NCBI RefSeq assembly: GCF_023256325.1
Contig: NZ_JAGDXI010000016.1
Span: 1-64,000, forward strand
Length of the DNA: 64,000 nt
Direction: 5' to 3'
Origin: Caldisphaera sp.
GTDB lineage: Archaea > Thermoproteota > Thermoprotei_A > Sulfolobales > Acidilobaceae
Positions 43,052 through 52,235 of the stretch are shown here, piece after piece; the stretch's first letter is position 1, and each line of letters begins with the position of its first letter. The notes beneath the pieces are model-generated. The model was given only the letters and a program-made list of their open reading frames with translations. It was not told where the DNA came from and did not search any database. A program made the translations under genes and the position numbers.

Positions 43052-45880
43052 ATGTCTATTGAACTGCTAAACCCAATGCTTAAAGACGTTATAAACAGCT
43101 TGGGTTATAAAAAGCTTTTACCGATACAGGAAAAAGCTATACCTGTTGTTTTAAGTGGTAGTCATGCATTAATAATATCTCCAACTGGTTCCGGAAAAAC
43201 TGAGGCAGCATTTTTGCCTGTAATTTCTTCAATTTTAAGCAAGAAAAAAGAAGATGGAATAAAAGCAATATATATAACTCCTTTAAGGGCTTTGAATAGA
43301 GATATATCTTATAGAATAGAAAAAATAGTTTCTGGAGTAGGTTTGACAGTATTTTTAAGGCATGGAGATACTACGCAATCTCAAAGAAAAAAGTTTTTAG
43401 AAAGTCCTCCAGATTTAATGGTAACTACACCTGAGAGTTTAAACTTGCTTTTAACTATAAAAAATAAGAGAAGTATATGGGAAAATATTTCTTATGTTAT
43501 TGTTGATGAACTCCAAGAGTTATTAGATAATAAAAGGGGGGTTGAATTATCATTAATTCTGGAAAGACTTGATGAAATCTCTAAAAACAGAATACAAAGG
43601 ATAGGACTGTCAGCAACCTTGTCTGAAAAATCAAAAAAGGAGGCGGCTAATTTATTGGCTTATAATAGAAAAGTAGAAATTGTTGAAGACTATTCTACAA
43701 AGAAATATGATATATCAATAAGGGTTAATGGTAGTGAAGATCAATGGGATAACATAGTTAAGAGCATATCAAAAATAATAAAGGATAATAAAGGGTCTGT
43801 CTTAGTTTTTACAAATACAAGGTCTGTTGCAGAAAAGCTCTCAACAGAATTATCAAAAACCTTAGGAAATGTTGGAGTTCACCATGGAAGTCTTTCTAGA
43901 GATGTTAGGGAAAGGGCAGAAAAGATGTTTAGAGAAGGTGAAATAAAGGCTTTAGTCTCAACTGCATCAATGGAATTAGGAATAGATATAGGTAAAATAG
44001 ATACGGTTATACAATTTATGTCACCCAGACAAGTAATAGTTATGCTTCAAAGAACTGGTAGATCTGGTCATAGAATAGGCGATATAAGTAAAGGGATTAT
44101 AATTACTATGGATAACCTATTTGAAATACTTGAATCAGGTGTAATAGCATTAAGGTCTGAAAAAGGTGAACTTGAGGATTTGATTCCACCAAAAAATTCA
44201 ATTGATGCCTTAGCACATCAATTAGTGGCAATGGCTGTTGAGGGGACTTCTGATAATATAAATACGTCTTTAGAAATAGCTAAAAGGGCCTATCCCTTTT
44301 CAAAAATAACATATGAAGATGTGCAAAGAGTGCTTAATCATTTAAATAATGTTAGAATAATAAAATTCGATGAAGAAACTGGAACAATTTATCAATCTAA
44401 AAGAACAAGGAAGTATTTATATAGCGTTTCCATGATACCTGATGAAGTAAGCTTTAAGGTATATGATATATCATCAAACTCAAGAGTTGGAGAAATAAGT
44501 GAGAGGTTTATAGAAACAGCTGTTTTAGAAGAAGGGAAAGAAAACTTCAGGTTTACATTAGCTGGTAAAGTATGGGAAGTAGTTACAATAGATTATGAAG
44601 AAGAGAAAGTAGAGGCAAAACCGGTTGCAATAAATGAGGGTGCAATACCAGTATGGGAAGGAGAATTAATACCAGTCTCTTACAGCGTTTCTAGAGAAGT
44701 CTGCTCTTTAATTAGCCTAGGAATGATAGATGGGAAAGAATTAGAATCTTTATTAAAAAAGAGGAAAGTACCTGAAGATGCTATTTTTAGGTTGATCAAT
44801 GTTTTAAACAATACAAGAAATGTTTGGAATGCTGAATTAACTCCTCAAAACTTAGTTGTTGAGGAAGTAAATGGAAGTTCTATTTTATATACGTGTTTAG
44901 GAAGTAAGGGAAATTTTTTATTAGCATTAATTTTATCAAAGATTATTGAAAAGTATATTAAAGTCCAGATAGATTATATACCATATGCAATTATCTTTAC
45001 CTCTCCAACTGGTGTTTCTGGGAATTTGGTAAAGGAGGCATTATATGAGCTCAAAAAAATGGATGCTCCAGAAATAATGATTTTGTCTCAAGATGCTGTT
45101 AAAAGCTCTATAGTTTACATATCAAGATTTTTGCAAGTAGCTAAAAGGCTTGGAGTGGTAGATACTGATATAAAAATACCTTTAGAATTAGGTAAAAAAA
45201 TGATAGAGGCTTATAGAAACACTGTTGTGGATGAGGAAACTATTAGAGAGATTATTTACGATAAGTTTGATATAGATTCTTTGATGAAATTTAAAGATGA
45301 CTATAGAGATGTAAATGTTGTAAAACTTAAAGAACCAAGCCCATTAGCTAAGGAAGTTTTGTCTAACCCATATTTAAGAAAGGACTTGGCTACAAATCTA
45401 AAATCCCTCGCAATAGATTATATTATTCAAGGACTTAGAAAAAATGCTTTAAACAGGGAAGCATTATTTGTTTGCATTACTTGCAGTGAAACTTGGGAAA
45501 GCAAGGTAAAAGACCTAGGCGATGTTATTAGATGCCCTAAATGTAAAAGCATGATGGTAGCACCTATGCCAAGCACTGACTGGGGTAAAAATGCAATAAG
45601 TATTTTTAGGCAGTGGAAGAAGGGGGAAATAAAGAAATTAAACAAAGATCAAAAGAAAATTATAGATGAGATTAAAGACAGGGCGGCTCTTTATATAAAT
45701 TATGCATCGCAAAATTTGGGAAGATATATTATAGAAGCTTTAATGACTCAAGGTGTGGGACCTAGAGCCGCGAGAAGGGTTATAGAGGCATATATGAAAG
45801 GAGGAGATAAAGAGTTCTATAAGGCCTTGCTTAAAGCAAAAGAAGAATATATATCATATAAAAAATACTGGGATCAGTAA
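43052..45880 (+). CDS. lhr: Lhr-type superfamily 2 DNA helicase
   Basis: A 942-residue large helicase-related protein (archaeal aLhr group), a 3'-5' helicase that remodels forks and may anneal strands. Motif I ISPTGSGKTEAAFLPV is near residue 38, motif II is VDELQELL (DELQ rather than the usual DEVH or DELH) near 151, motif VI is QRTGRSGHR near 332. A C-terminal zinc-ribbon-like CITCSETW...CPKCK lies near 808-833, and it ends in basic helices. It lies between thermosome alpha and tRNA-Glu with its own start. Confidence 0.93.
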   Translation: MSIELLNPMLKDVINSLGYKKLLPIQEKAIPVVLSGSHALIISPTGSGKTEAAFLPVISSILSKKKEDGIKAIYITPLRALNRDISYRIEKIVSGVGLTVFLRHGDTTQSQRKKFLESPPDLMVTTPESLNLLLTIKNKRSIWENISYVIVDELQELLDNKRGVELSLILERLDEISKNRIQRIGLSATLSEKSKKEAANLLAYNRKVEIVEDYSTKKYDISIRVNGSEDQWDNIVKSISKIIKDNKGSVLVFTNTRSVAEKLSTELSKTLGNVGVHHGSLSRDVRERAEKMFREGEIKALVSTASMELGIDIGKIDTVIQFMSPRQVIVMLQRTGRSGHRIGDISKGIIITMDNLFEILESGVIALRSEKGELEDLIPPKNSIDALAHQLVAMAVEGTSDNINTSLEIAKRAYPFSKITYEDVQRVLNHLNNVRIIKFDEETGTIYQSKRTRKYLYSVSMIPDEVSFKVYDISSNSRVGEISERFIETAVLEEGKENFRFTLAGKVWEVVTIDYEEEKVEAKPVAINEGAIPVWEGELIPVSYSVSREVCSLISLGMIDGKELESLLKKRKVPEDAIFRLINVLNNTRNVWNAELTPQNLVVEEVNGSSILYTCLGSKGNFLLALILSKIIEKYIKVQIDYIPYAIIFTSPTGVSGNLVKEALYELKKMDAPEIMILSQDAVKSSIVYISRFLQVAKRLGVVDTDIKIPLELGKKMIEAYRNTVVDEETIREIIYDKFDIDSLMKFKDDYRDVNVVKLKEPSPLAKEVLSNPYLRKDLATNLKSLAIDYIIQGLRKNALNREALFVCITCSETWESKVKDLGDVIRCPKCKSMMVAPMPSTDWGKNAISIFRQWKKGEIKKLNKDQKKIIDEIKDRAALYINYASQNLGRYIIEALMTQGVGPRAARRVIEAYMKGGDKEFYKALLKAKEEYISYKKYWDQ

Positions 45881-45940
45881 TAGCTATAAAGCTCTCTGCT
45901 GTATTGGCAAAAGTAATATTTCAACTATTCTTAAGCACAA

Positions 45941-45950
45941 CTTTATAAAA
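45941..45950 (+). promoter_or_regulatory. TATA box of tRNA-Glu
   Basis: CTTTATAAAA lies about 25-34 bases before the first base of the tRNA, the expected distance for a tRNA transcript beginning at or just before the mature end. Confidence 0.6.
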
Positions 45951-45974
45951 CCTAATTTTATATATGATTTTGGT

Positions 45975-46049
45975 GCCGCGGTAGTATAGTCCGGTCCAGT
46001 ATGCGGGCCTCTCGAGCCCGTGACCCGGGTTCAAATCCCGGCCGCGGCA
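45975..46049 (+). tRNA. tRNA-Glu (anticodon CTC)
   Basis: The full cloverleaf is visible: acceptor GCCGCGG pairs with CCGCGGC at 46042-46048, followed by discriminator A. The anticodon stem CGGGC/GCCCG encloses CTCTCGA, giving anticodon CTC (Glu). The T arm CCGGG/CCCGG holds TTCAAAT. There is no intron and no encoded CCA. GC content is far above the surroundings, as expected for a hyperthermophile tRNA. Confidence 0.97.
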
Positions 46050-46367
46050 TAAAACTATTTGATTCGAATAAACGAATATTATAAATATAAATTATATCCA
46101 GATTGGAAAATTAAGAGATCAATTAAGTTACTATAGTTTTAATCATAATAGAAAAGATAACTATGTGCCGTTTAGTTTTTTATCACAAGTTAAAATTCGC
46201 TAGTTCTAAACACAAACATTACGTAATAATTTAGTTAAATTAGTGCAGAAAATATAACATAAATTAAACATAATCTAGAAGTTTTTATAGCATTTAAGAT
46301 TTTTGTGGTTAACTAGAGTTTTTCCCCTTATCTATTTTGAACCTATTAGCCTATAAAGGGAAAAATA
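46050..46367 (+). other. 318-bp intergenic region after tRNA-Glu
   Basis: AT-rich and without a supported gene. It has a small inverted repeat (ATTCG at 46062, CGAAT at 46073) just after the tRNA and a TATA-like GTTTTTATAGC near 46280. No repeated tRNA 3' end or integrase is present, so there is no sign of an integrated element. Confidence 0.5.
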
Positions 46368-47537
46368 ATGTGGTTCGCAATAGCGATGCTATTCATGGCT
46401 TTACTATCGTCTCTAGACATAGGAATATACTCATATATTGGTTATAAGACCAATGTAACTCCTTTTCAATATGGATTAATAAGTGCTATGTGGAGTGCGG
46501 TATTTATTATATCAAACCTATTCTTGGGTAAAGTATCTGATAAAGGTAACAATAAGTTTTTAATTGTGATATCATTCCTTTCTATTATGGTAACGGGCAT
46601 TCTCTTTTCTTTTCATAATCTTACGTTTTTAGCTATTGCTTATATGTTTCATGCATTAGGTGTCGCATCATCAAATTTAGCCATTTCAACAACAATTTTT
46701 GAAATAAAAAGCAGCGATAAGTGGAAATATTACATAGAACTTCAAAAATTTTCCTTCTATTTAATTAGAGGTCTTGGTCTATTATCTTTTTATTTTATAT
46801 ATGATGTTATTCCATTTGATTATATTATATATTTTTCAGTAGCAGTAGGTTTACTCACATTTCTATCATTACCAAAGGTAAACCTCAAAGTAGAAAGGAT
46901 TTTGCATTCGTTTTCTCAAGATTTCAATTCGATAACAGATCATATAAAAATACTTTCATATTTGGCATATGATAGCATAAATTCCTTACCAAACGCTGTA
47001 AAACAAGGCTTTATATCATATAAGAGAGTGTCAACAAAAATGATTTCGTTATCTATGTTCTTCGCTACCTTTACAGGAGACTATATTTTTACTATACTTC
47101 CGTTACTTATAAAATCAGATGTAAGCTTAAGTTTATTATGGTTATCTTATGGAATAACAGCTATAATAATAAGCTTATCGTTAATTCTATTTTCAATGTT
47201 TTCAAATACGAACAATAAAAAGGTAGCATTGTTTTCGATAATTGCTAGAGGTATTTGGCTTGTCTCAATATTGTCCTTTGTAAATAATACTTTAAACTTA
47301 ATAGCATATATAGCAATATCTTCCGTTTTATTTAGCGTAATTGATATTGCTTTGTATAATATATTTTCAGAAAACTCAAGTGGTTACGGATCTCATATTT
47401 ACTATACTCTTAGGGAATTAGGTACATTAACCGGCTCTTTATTGGTAGGAATAGCTTTTACTTTAGGGAAAGAAGTTTTTATTACAATACCTATAATAAC
47501 TACTATAATATCTGCTTTAATGCTGTTAATCGCGTAA
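46368..47537 (+). CDS. MFS-like membrane transporter
   Basis: A 389-residue protein with about twelve hydrophobic helices. The segment VFIISNLFLGKVSDKGNNKFLIVI (residues about 45-68) is the typical MFS loop between helices 2 and 3. Substrate unknown. It is not close to the MFS protein at 38986 in sequence. The start ATG has AAAGGG a few bases upstream and stop codons before it in frame. It is likely a single-gene transcript. Confidence 0.75.
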   Translation: MWFAIAMLFMALLSSLDIGIYSYIGYKTNVTPFQYGLISAMWSAVFIISNLFLGKVSDKGNNKFLIVISFLSIMVTGILFSFHNLTFLAIAYMFHALGVASSNLAISTTIFEIKSSDKWKYYIELQKFSFYLIRGLGLLSFYFIYDVIPFDYIIYFSVAVGLLTFLSLPKVNLKVERILHSFSQDFNSITDHIKILSYLAYDSINSLPNAVKQGFISYKRVSTKMISLSMFFATFTGDYIFTILPLLIKSDVSLSLLWLSYGITAIIISLSLILFSMFSNTNNKKVALFSIIARGIWLVSILSFVNNTLNLIAYIAISSVLFSVIDIALYNIFSENSSGYGSHIYYTLRELGTLTGSLLVGIAFTLGKEVFITIPIITTIISALMLLIA

Positions 47538-47650
47538 ATTTTTATCAAATTTTTCAAGAAAAAGCTTTTTAGAGGTGATTTAAAAGATTTTTATAAGTTT
47601 AAAAGGCGGATCTTTATTAAATATAATAGAAATAAAAATGATGAACTATC

Positions 47651-48262
47651 ATGATAAATAATAAAAAATTATTAATCATTTCAACAGATATTGGCAATAT
47701 AAAAATTGTTGGCGATAAAAGAGTTTATATACCATCAGATGATAGCTTTTTGATTATAAAAGCAATGCTTATACTTAAGGATAAAGGATATTCGTTTAAC
47801 AGAATCATAGATATTGGAACAGGGTCTGGAATCCTATCTGTAGCAGCACAAAGAATATTTAATCCTAGGATATTGATTTCAACAGATATATCTCCATATG
47901 CAGTTGTTGATGCCAAAAAAACAATGGAAGAAGAGGGGGTAAGTTCTCTTGTTATTAGATGTAATGGAACTTCTTGTTTGAAAGGAAAATATGATCTATC
48001 TATTGTAAATCCTCCTTACTTACCATCAAATGACAAAATAAAAAGAGATAGTTGGATTATAAAGACTTGGCAAGAAGGTAGAAATCATAAAAAAGTTTGT
48101 ATCGCATCAACAATATCAGAAAACATACTGATTTTAAGATCTAGTTTATCAAGGTTCGATCAAAATAAATGCCTTAAAAAGTTCAATTATAATAGGATAA
48201 AATTAATTGAGGAAAATACTTTTATGGAAAGGCTTGAGGTAAATTTCTGGAGTAAAATCTAA
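47651..48262 (+). CDS. HemK2/PrmC-like protein glutamine methyltransferase
   Basis: A 203-residue SAM methyltransferase with IIDIGTGSGILSVAAQ near residues 56-71 and the NPPY motif in DLSIVNPPYLPS near 117, which marks N5-glutamine or adenine methyltransferases. Archaeal HemK2 methylates the GGQ motif of release factor aRF1, the probable role here. The part after NPPY appears shortened: the segment holding the usual late strand and GG turn seems reduced (GRNHKKVCIASTISENILIL). It could be an imperfect or truncated homologue. A TATA-like TTTATTAAATAT precedes the ATG. Confidence 0.72.
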   Translation: MINNKKLLIISTDIGNIKIVGDKRVYIPSDDSFLIIKAMLILKDKGYSFNRIIDIGTGSGILSVAAQRIFNPRILISTDISPYAVVDAKKTMEEEGVSSLVIRCNGTSCLKGKYDLSIVNPPYLPSNDKIKRDSWIIKTWQEGRNHKKVCIASTISENILILRSSLSRFDQNKCLKKFNYNRIKLIEENTFMERLEVNFWSKI

Positions 48263-48298
48263 TCTTTTAATATTAGCTAAAGGCCTGTAATTTAAAAA

Positions 48299-48931
48299 CT
48301 AATGGAGGTTTTTCTCTATATATTTTAGAATTAACTCGATTCTGCATTGCAATTCTTTATTGATTTGTTTGTATTTGAAACTAATAATTTCATTGTATAT
48401 AGAATTTAGTTGTTTATTTATTTCTGTGCTTGAATCAACTTTTTCTGCCTGTATTTTTGGTCCGCCTTCCATAAATCCCTCTGGATAATACCAATCCTTT
48501 AACCAAAAAAATCCTAAATTAAATAACTTAAAACCAAGCCGCGTTAAAACAGGTATTATACCTAAGCTTAATTCTTTTAAAGTTTTTTCATCATTTGTAT
48601 ATTCAACGAACAGCTTATCGCCAGGCTCTAAATTTTCAGATAGAAATTCTAATATTTTACTTTCCATTTTGCTATCATAAAAATCTATATAGAGTCCTTC
48701 AACTTTTATTTTATTTGGTATATCAAAAACTTTCACCCAAGGTTTATAGTAAGGTGGCCTTCCTAGAAATATTTTCATTTTTAGTAAACTAATTTCTTCT
48801 TTATTATATTTAAATATCAATAATAGATTCTTTTCCTCTTTAAATCTACCATTCAAAATTTTGCCTGATCTTATCTCATAATCCTCAATTTTAAATCCTT
48901 CTTTTAGTTTGCTAATAAAATCTTTTTTCAA
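48299..48931 (-). CDS. DUF1122 family protein
   Basis: A 210-residue archaeal protein of unknown function. Several blocks match what I know of DUF1122: LGRPPYYKPWVKVFDIP near residues 56-72, EGLYIDFYDS near 78-87, LEPGDKLFVEYTNDEKT near 101-117, and KDWYYPEGFMEGGPKIQAEK near 144-163. The family is often adjacent to methyltransferases. The start is a TTG. It is convergent with the HemK2-like gene and upstream of the palindrome-containing gap. Confidence 0.7.
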   Translation of the reverse strand: MKKDFISKLKEGFKIEDYEIRSGKILNGRFKEEKNLLLIFKYNKEEISLLKMKIFLGRPPYYKPWVKVFDIPNKIKVEGLYIDFYDSKMESKILEFLSENLEPGDKLFVEYTNDEKTLKELSLGIIPVLTRLGFKLFNLGFFWLKDWYYPEGFMEGGPKIQAEKVDSSTEINKQLNSIYNEIISFKYKQINKELQCRIELILKYIEKNLH

Positions 48932-49111
48932 TTTGATCTCGTACTTATCATAAAAAAAGAGACTTTATAAAAAAGTGTTAATAAAAAGGATGGTAAGTTT
49001 TTCTGGAATATCAGGAAAAGACACCTTAAGTATAAATAATTTATATCTTTTGTATATAAATATGTGATAAGATCTATAAATAAAATATATTTTGTTTTAA
49101 TAATAAATTAA

Positions 49112-49133
49112 TTGTTAACTGGGGGGTTAACAA
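49112..49133. repeat. 22-bp palindrome, copy D (GTTAAC pair)
   Basis: Arms TTGTTAAC and GTTAACAA flank TGGGGG. It lies in the divergent gap between the DUF1122 gene and thermosome beta, about 200 bases upstream of the thsB promoter. The dyad extends to AATTG and CAATT at the ends. Confidence 0.85.
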
Positions 49134-49329
49134 TTAGTAATTTTTCTCAATAAAATATGCCTCATTTCTTAAACCAATTTTATTTCTTATTTATTAAGAC
49201 ACAAAAGTAAAGTTTATTATTATTTGTTTTTAATTTATTAATTTATTGTTAAATTTTTAAAATAACTTTTTTAATTATGAAAACTTAAAAGAAAATAGCA
49301 TTTACAATACTTTTTATGTTACCTACTAT

Positions 49330-49357
49330 AGAAAAGTTTATATAGAAGCTCGCTCAC
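49330..49357 (+). promoter_or_regulatory. thermosome beta promoter, shared block with thermosome alpha
   Basis: AGAAAAG, TTTATATAG and AAGC, then three variable bases and CTCAC, as at 41171-41198. The surrounding bases differ, so the shared part is probably under selection. The TATA centre is about 55 bases before the ATG at 49397, leaving a leader of about 30 nt. Confidence 0.7.
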
Positions 49358-49396
49358 ATAAGAATCTCGGCAGTTGATTAGATAGGGTGAAAGTAT

Positions 49397-51064
49397 ATGT
49401 CGATGCCTATTGAAAACATGGGAGTACCTGTTATAATATTAAAAGAAGGTACTGAGAGATCTTATGGTAAGGAAGCTGTTAGAAATAACTTAATGGCAGC
49501 AAGGGCTATTTCAGAAATTTTAAAGACAACTTATGGTCCTAAAGGAATGGATAAAATGCTTGTTGATAGTCTAGGAGATGTAACAATTACAAATGACGGT
49601 GCTACAATTTTAGATAAGATGGATTTACAGCACCCAGCTGGTAAAATGCTAGTTCAAGTAGCCAAAGGTCAAGATGAAGAAGCTGGAGATGGAACTAAAA
49701 CTTCTGTTATTTTTGCAGGAGAACTTTTAAAGGAAGCAGAAAACCTATTAGAAAAGAATATACATCCAACAATAATTATTAATGGTTATAAGCAGGCATT
49801 ACAAAAAGCTATTGAAATATTAGAAAAGATATCTGAACCTGTTAGCTTAGATGATAAAGAAAAATTGTTGTTAGTTGCTAAGACAAGTTTAAACAGTAAA
49901 GCGGTTTCTGAAGCCAGAGAGCACTTTGCTAACATAGCGGTAGAAGCTGTTAGGGCAATTACAGAACAAAGAGGAAACAAGTATGTTGCAGATATAAACA
50001 ACATACAAATAGTTAAAAAATATGGAGGTAGTTTACTAGATACACAATTAATTTATGGTATAGTTATTGATAAAGAAGTCGTTCATCCAGATATGCCAAA
50101 GCGTGTTAAAAATGCAAAAATAGCGTTATTAGATGCATCATTGGAAATTGAGAAACCTGAATTAGATATGGAAATTAGCTTATCATCGCCTGAATCGATG
50201 AAGAAACTATTGGATAAACAAGAAAAAATGTTATCAGAAAAAGTTGAGAAAATAGCTGCAACTGGAGCTAACGTTGTAATAACACAAAAAGGTATTGATG
50301 ATGTTGCTCAACATTTCTTGGCAAAGAAAGGGATATTAGCAGCTAGGAGAGTAAAGAGAAGTGACATAGAAAAGCTTGCTAAAGCAACTGGTGCAAGAAT
50401 AGTTACTAACCTAGATGATTTAAAGCCAGAAGATTTAGGGTTTGCAGAAAATGTTGAAGAGAAGAAAATAGGAGAAGACAAGATGATATTTGTAGAGGGT
50501 GCAAAGAATCCAAAGAGCGTAACAATATTAATACGCGGTGGATTTGAAAGATTAGTTGAAGAAGCTGATAGAGCAATTCATGATGCATTAAGTGCTGTAG
50601 CTGATGCTGTAGTTGATAATAAAATAGTTGCTGGAGGAGGAGCTGTTGAAGAAGAAATAGCAAAAGAGTTAAGAGAATGGTCTAAAGGCGTACCAGGTAA
50701 AACACAAATAGCTGTTGAATCATTTATAAAGTCATTAGAAGCATTACCACAAACTATAGCATTTAATGCCGGTCATGATCCAATAGATATATTAATGAAA
50801 TTAAGAAGCGCTCATTCAGATGATTCAAAGAAATGGTATGGAATTGATATAGAAACAGGAAACATAGTAGATATGTGGAATAAAGGAGTTATTGAACCAA
50901 TGAGAGTTAAGGCTAATGCATTAAAGGCAGGAACGGATGCTGCAAGCCTGATATTGAGGATAGACGACATGATTGCAGCTAAAAAGAGCGGGGGAGCTGG
51001 AGGAAAAGGACCCAGCGGTAAATCATCAGAAGAAGAATCTGGTAAAGAATCTAGCAGCGATTAG
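49397..51064 (+). CDS. thsB: thermosome subunit beta (group II chaperonin)
   Basis: A 555-residue chaperonin. [27 protein letters not shown] and [12 protein letters not shown] are diagnostic, and [15 protein letters not shown] fits the beta type. The C-terminus is Ser/Glu/Lys-rich ([12 protein letters not shown]) rather than the Gly/Met tail of alpha. It forms mixed rings with the alpha subunit. GGGTG lies upstream of ATG 49397. It shares a 95-bp identical tract and a promoter block with thsA. Confidence 0.97.
   Translation: MSMPIENMGVPVIILKEGTERSYGKEAVRNNLMAARAISEILKTTYGPKGMDKMLVDSLGDVTITNDGATILDKMDLQHPAGKMLVQVAKGQDEEAGDGTKTSVIFAGELLKEAENLLEKNIHPTIIINGYKQALQKAIEILEKISEPVSLDDKEKLLLVAKTSLNSKAVSEAREHFANIAVEAVRAITEQRGNKYVADINNIQIVKKYGGSLLDTQLIYGIVIDKEVVHPDMPKRVKNAKIALLDASLEIEKPELDMEISLSSPESMKKLLDKQEKMLSEKVEKIAATGANVVITQKGIDDVAQHFLAKKGILAARRVKRSDIEKLAKATGARIVTNLDDLKPEDLGFAENVEEKKIGEDKMIFVEGAKNPKSVTILIRGGFERLVEEADRAIHDALSAVADAVVDNKIVAGGGAVEEEIAKELREWSKGVPGKTQIAVESFIKSLEALPQTIAFNAGHDPIDILMKLRSAHSDDSKKWYGIDIETGNIVDMWNKGVIEPMRVKANALKAGTDAASLILRIDDMIAAKKSGGAGGKGPSGKSSEEESGKESSSD
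50279..50373 (+). repeat. 95-bp tract identical to thermosome alpha (copy 2)
   Basis: Identical to 42133-42227 at every base, 8.1 kb apart in direct orientation. A further shared 23-bp run lies downstream in both genes (GGTGCAAAGAATCC region). Codon-level identity supports recent conversion between the paralogues. Confidence 0.85.
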
Positions 51065-51123
51065 ACCTAATTTTCTAATCTATTTTTTATTTCTGTGCTA
51101 TATTTATTCTTTGGGTTAAAGGA

Positions 51124-52182
51124 ATGATTAGTGGTCATCCAATAGATTTGCCTCAAAGAATTATTATCGGAGAAAATGTTTTAGATAATATTGGAAACCA
51201 AGTATTTGAGCTATTTAATAAAGGAAAATCTGTTTTAATTTTCACAGGGCCAAACGTTTATAGAAAATATTATAGCAAAGTTAAGGAAAGTCTTGAAGAT
51301 AAAGGATTTTCAGTATCATATATGATAACTAGTGCACCAACCGTTGATTATGCTAAATCGTTATCTGATGAGGTCTCGAAGGATAATTTTGACATATTAT
51401 TAGGTTTAGGTGGTGGGAGAAGTATAGATTTAACAAAATATGTTGCCATGAGCCTTGATAAAAACTTTATAAGCGTTCCAACAGCAGCGAGTCACGATGG
51501 TATAACTAGTCCTTTTGTCACTTTAAGAGGTTTTGACAGATTCCATTCTAAACCAGCTAAACCGCCAAAGTTAATATTAATAGATATAAATGTTATAATG
51601 GATGCCCCAAAAAGGCATAATGCTGCAGGATTCGGTGATTTGATAGGAAAATATACGTCCGTATTAGATTGGCGTTTAGCCCACAAATTAAAAGGGGAAT
51701 ATTATGGAGAATACGCAGCAAGCTTAGCATTAATGAGTGCTAAACATGTGAGCATATATTCCAAAGAAATAGGTCTCGGGAATAAGGAGGGAATAAGAGT
51801 TCTATCTGAAGCATTGGTTAGCAGTGGAGTTGCTATGTGTATTGCAGGAAGCTCTAGACCTGCTAGTGGGTCAGAACATCTTTTCGCGCATGCATTAGAA
51901 ATGGTAAGTAAGAATCCACCATTACATGGAGAAGCCGTTGGCGTCGGTACAATAATGATGTCATATTTGTATGGAAAAGATTGGAAAAAAATTAGGGAGT
52001 TATTAAAAACTGTTGGAGCTCCTACTAATGCTAAAGAATTAGGTGTAACAGAAGATGAAATATTAAAAGCACTAACAAAAGCCGTGAGTATTAGACCTGA
52101 GAGATATACGATTTTGGGCGATAGCGGTTTAAATGAAAAAGCTGCAGAAGAACTTGCTAAGAGTACTCTCGTAATTAGATAA
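51124..52182 (+). CDS. egsA: sn-glycerol-1-phosphate dehydrogenase
   Basis: Reduces dihydroxyacetone phosphate to sn-glycerol-1-phosphate, the defining backbone of archaeal lipids. The 352-residue enzyme has the NAD(P)-binding GLGGGRSIDLTKY near residues 96-108, TAASHDGITSPFVTL near 121, and the zinc-site regions GFGDLIGKYTS, GSEHLFAHALE and PPLHGEAVGVG. Length and motifs match archaeal EgsA. It follows thsB after 59 bases and may be co-transcribed or have its own promoter. Confidence 0.95.
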   Translation: MISGHPIDLPQRIIIGENVLDNIGNQVFELFNKGKSVLIFTGPNVYRKYYSKVKESLEDKGFSVSYMITSAPTVDYAKSLSDEVSKDNFDILLGLGGGRSIDLTKYVAMSLDKNFISVPTAASHDGITSPFVTLRGFDRFHSKPAKPPKLILIDINVIMDAPKRHNAAGFGDLIGKYTSVLDWRLAHKLKGEYYGEYAASLALMSAKHVSIYSKEIGLGNKEGIRVLSEALVSSGVAMCIAGSSRPASGSEHLFAHALEMVSKNPPLHGEAVGVGTIMMSYLYGKDWKKIRELLKTVGAPTNAKELGVTEDEILKALTKAVSIRPERYTILGDSGLNEKAAEELAKSTLVIR

Positions 52183-52235
52183 CTCAGGATTTTTTATAGG
52201 TAAAGCTTTTTATAATGTTTTGATTTAATAAAAAA

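Larger units (their letters stand above)
48932..49396. other. 465-bp AT-rich divergent region with palindrome copy D and thsB promoter
   Basis: The longest gene-free stretch in the window. It contains A/T tracts, palindrome copy D at 49112-49133 and the thermosome promoter block at 49330-49357. I saw no origin-recognition-box motif, no open reading frame and no RNA gene. The region is a candidate for regulatory or structural function. Confidence 0.55.

Noticed and set aside
45975-46367. tRNA-Glu as an integration site for a mobile element
   Set aside because: No duplicated tRNA 3' end and no integrase gene were found; the downstream genes look chromosomal.
48932-49396. The long AT-rich gap as a replication origin
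   Set aside because: No origin recognition box pattern and no cdc6/orc1 gene is nearby; AT richness alone is not enough.
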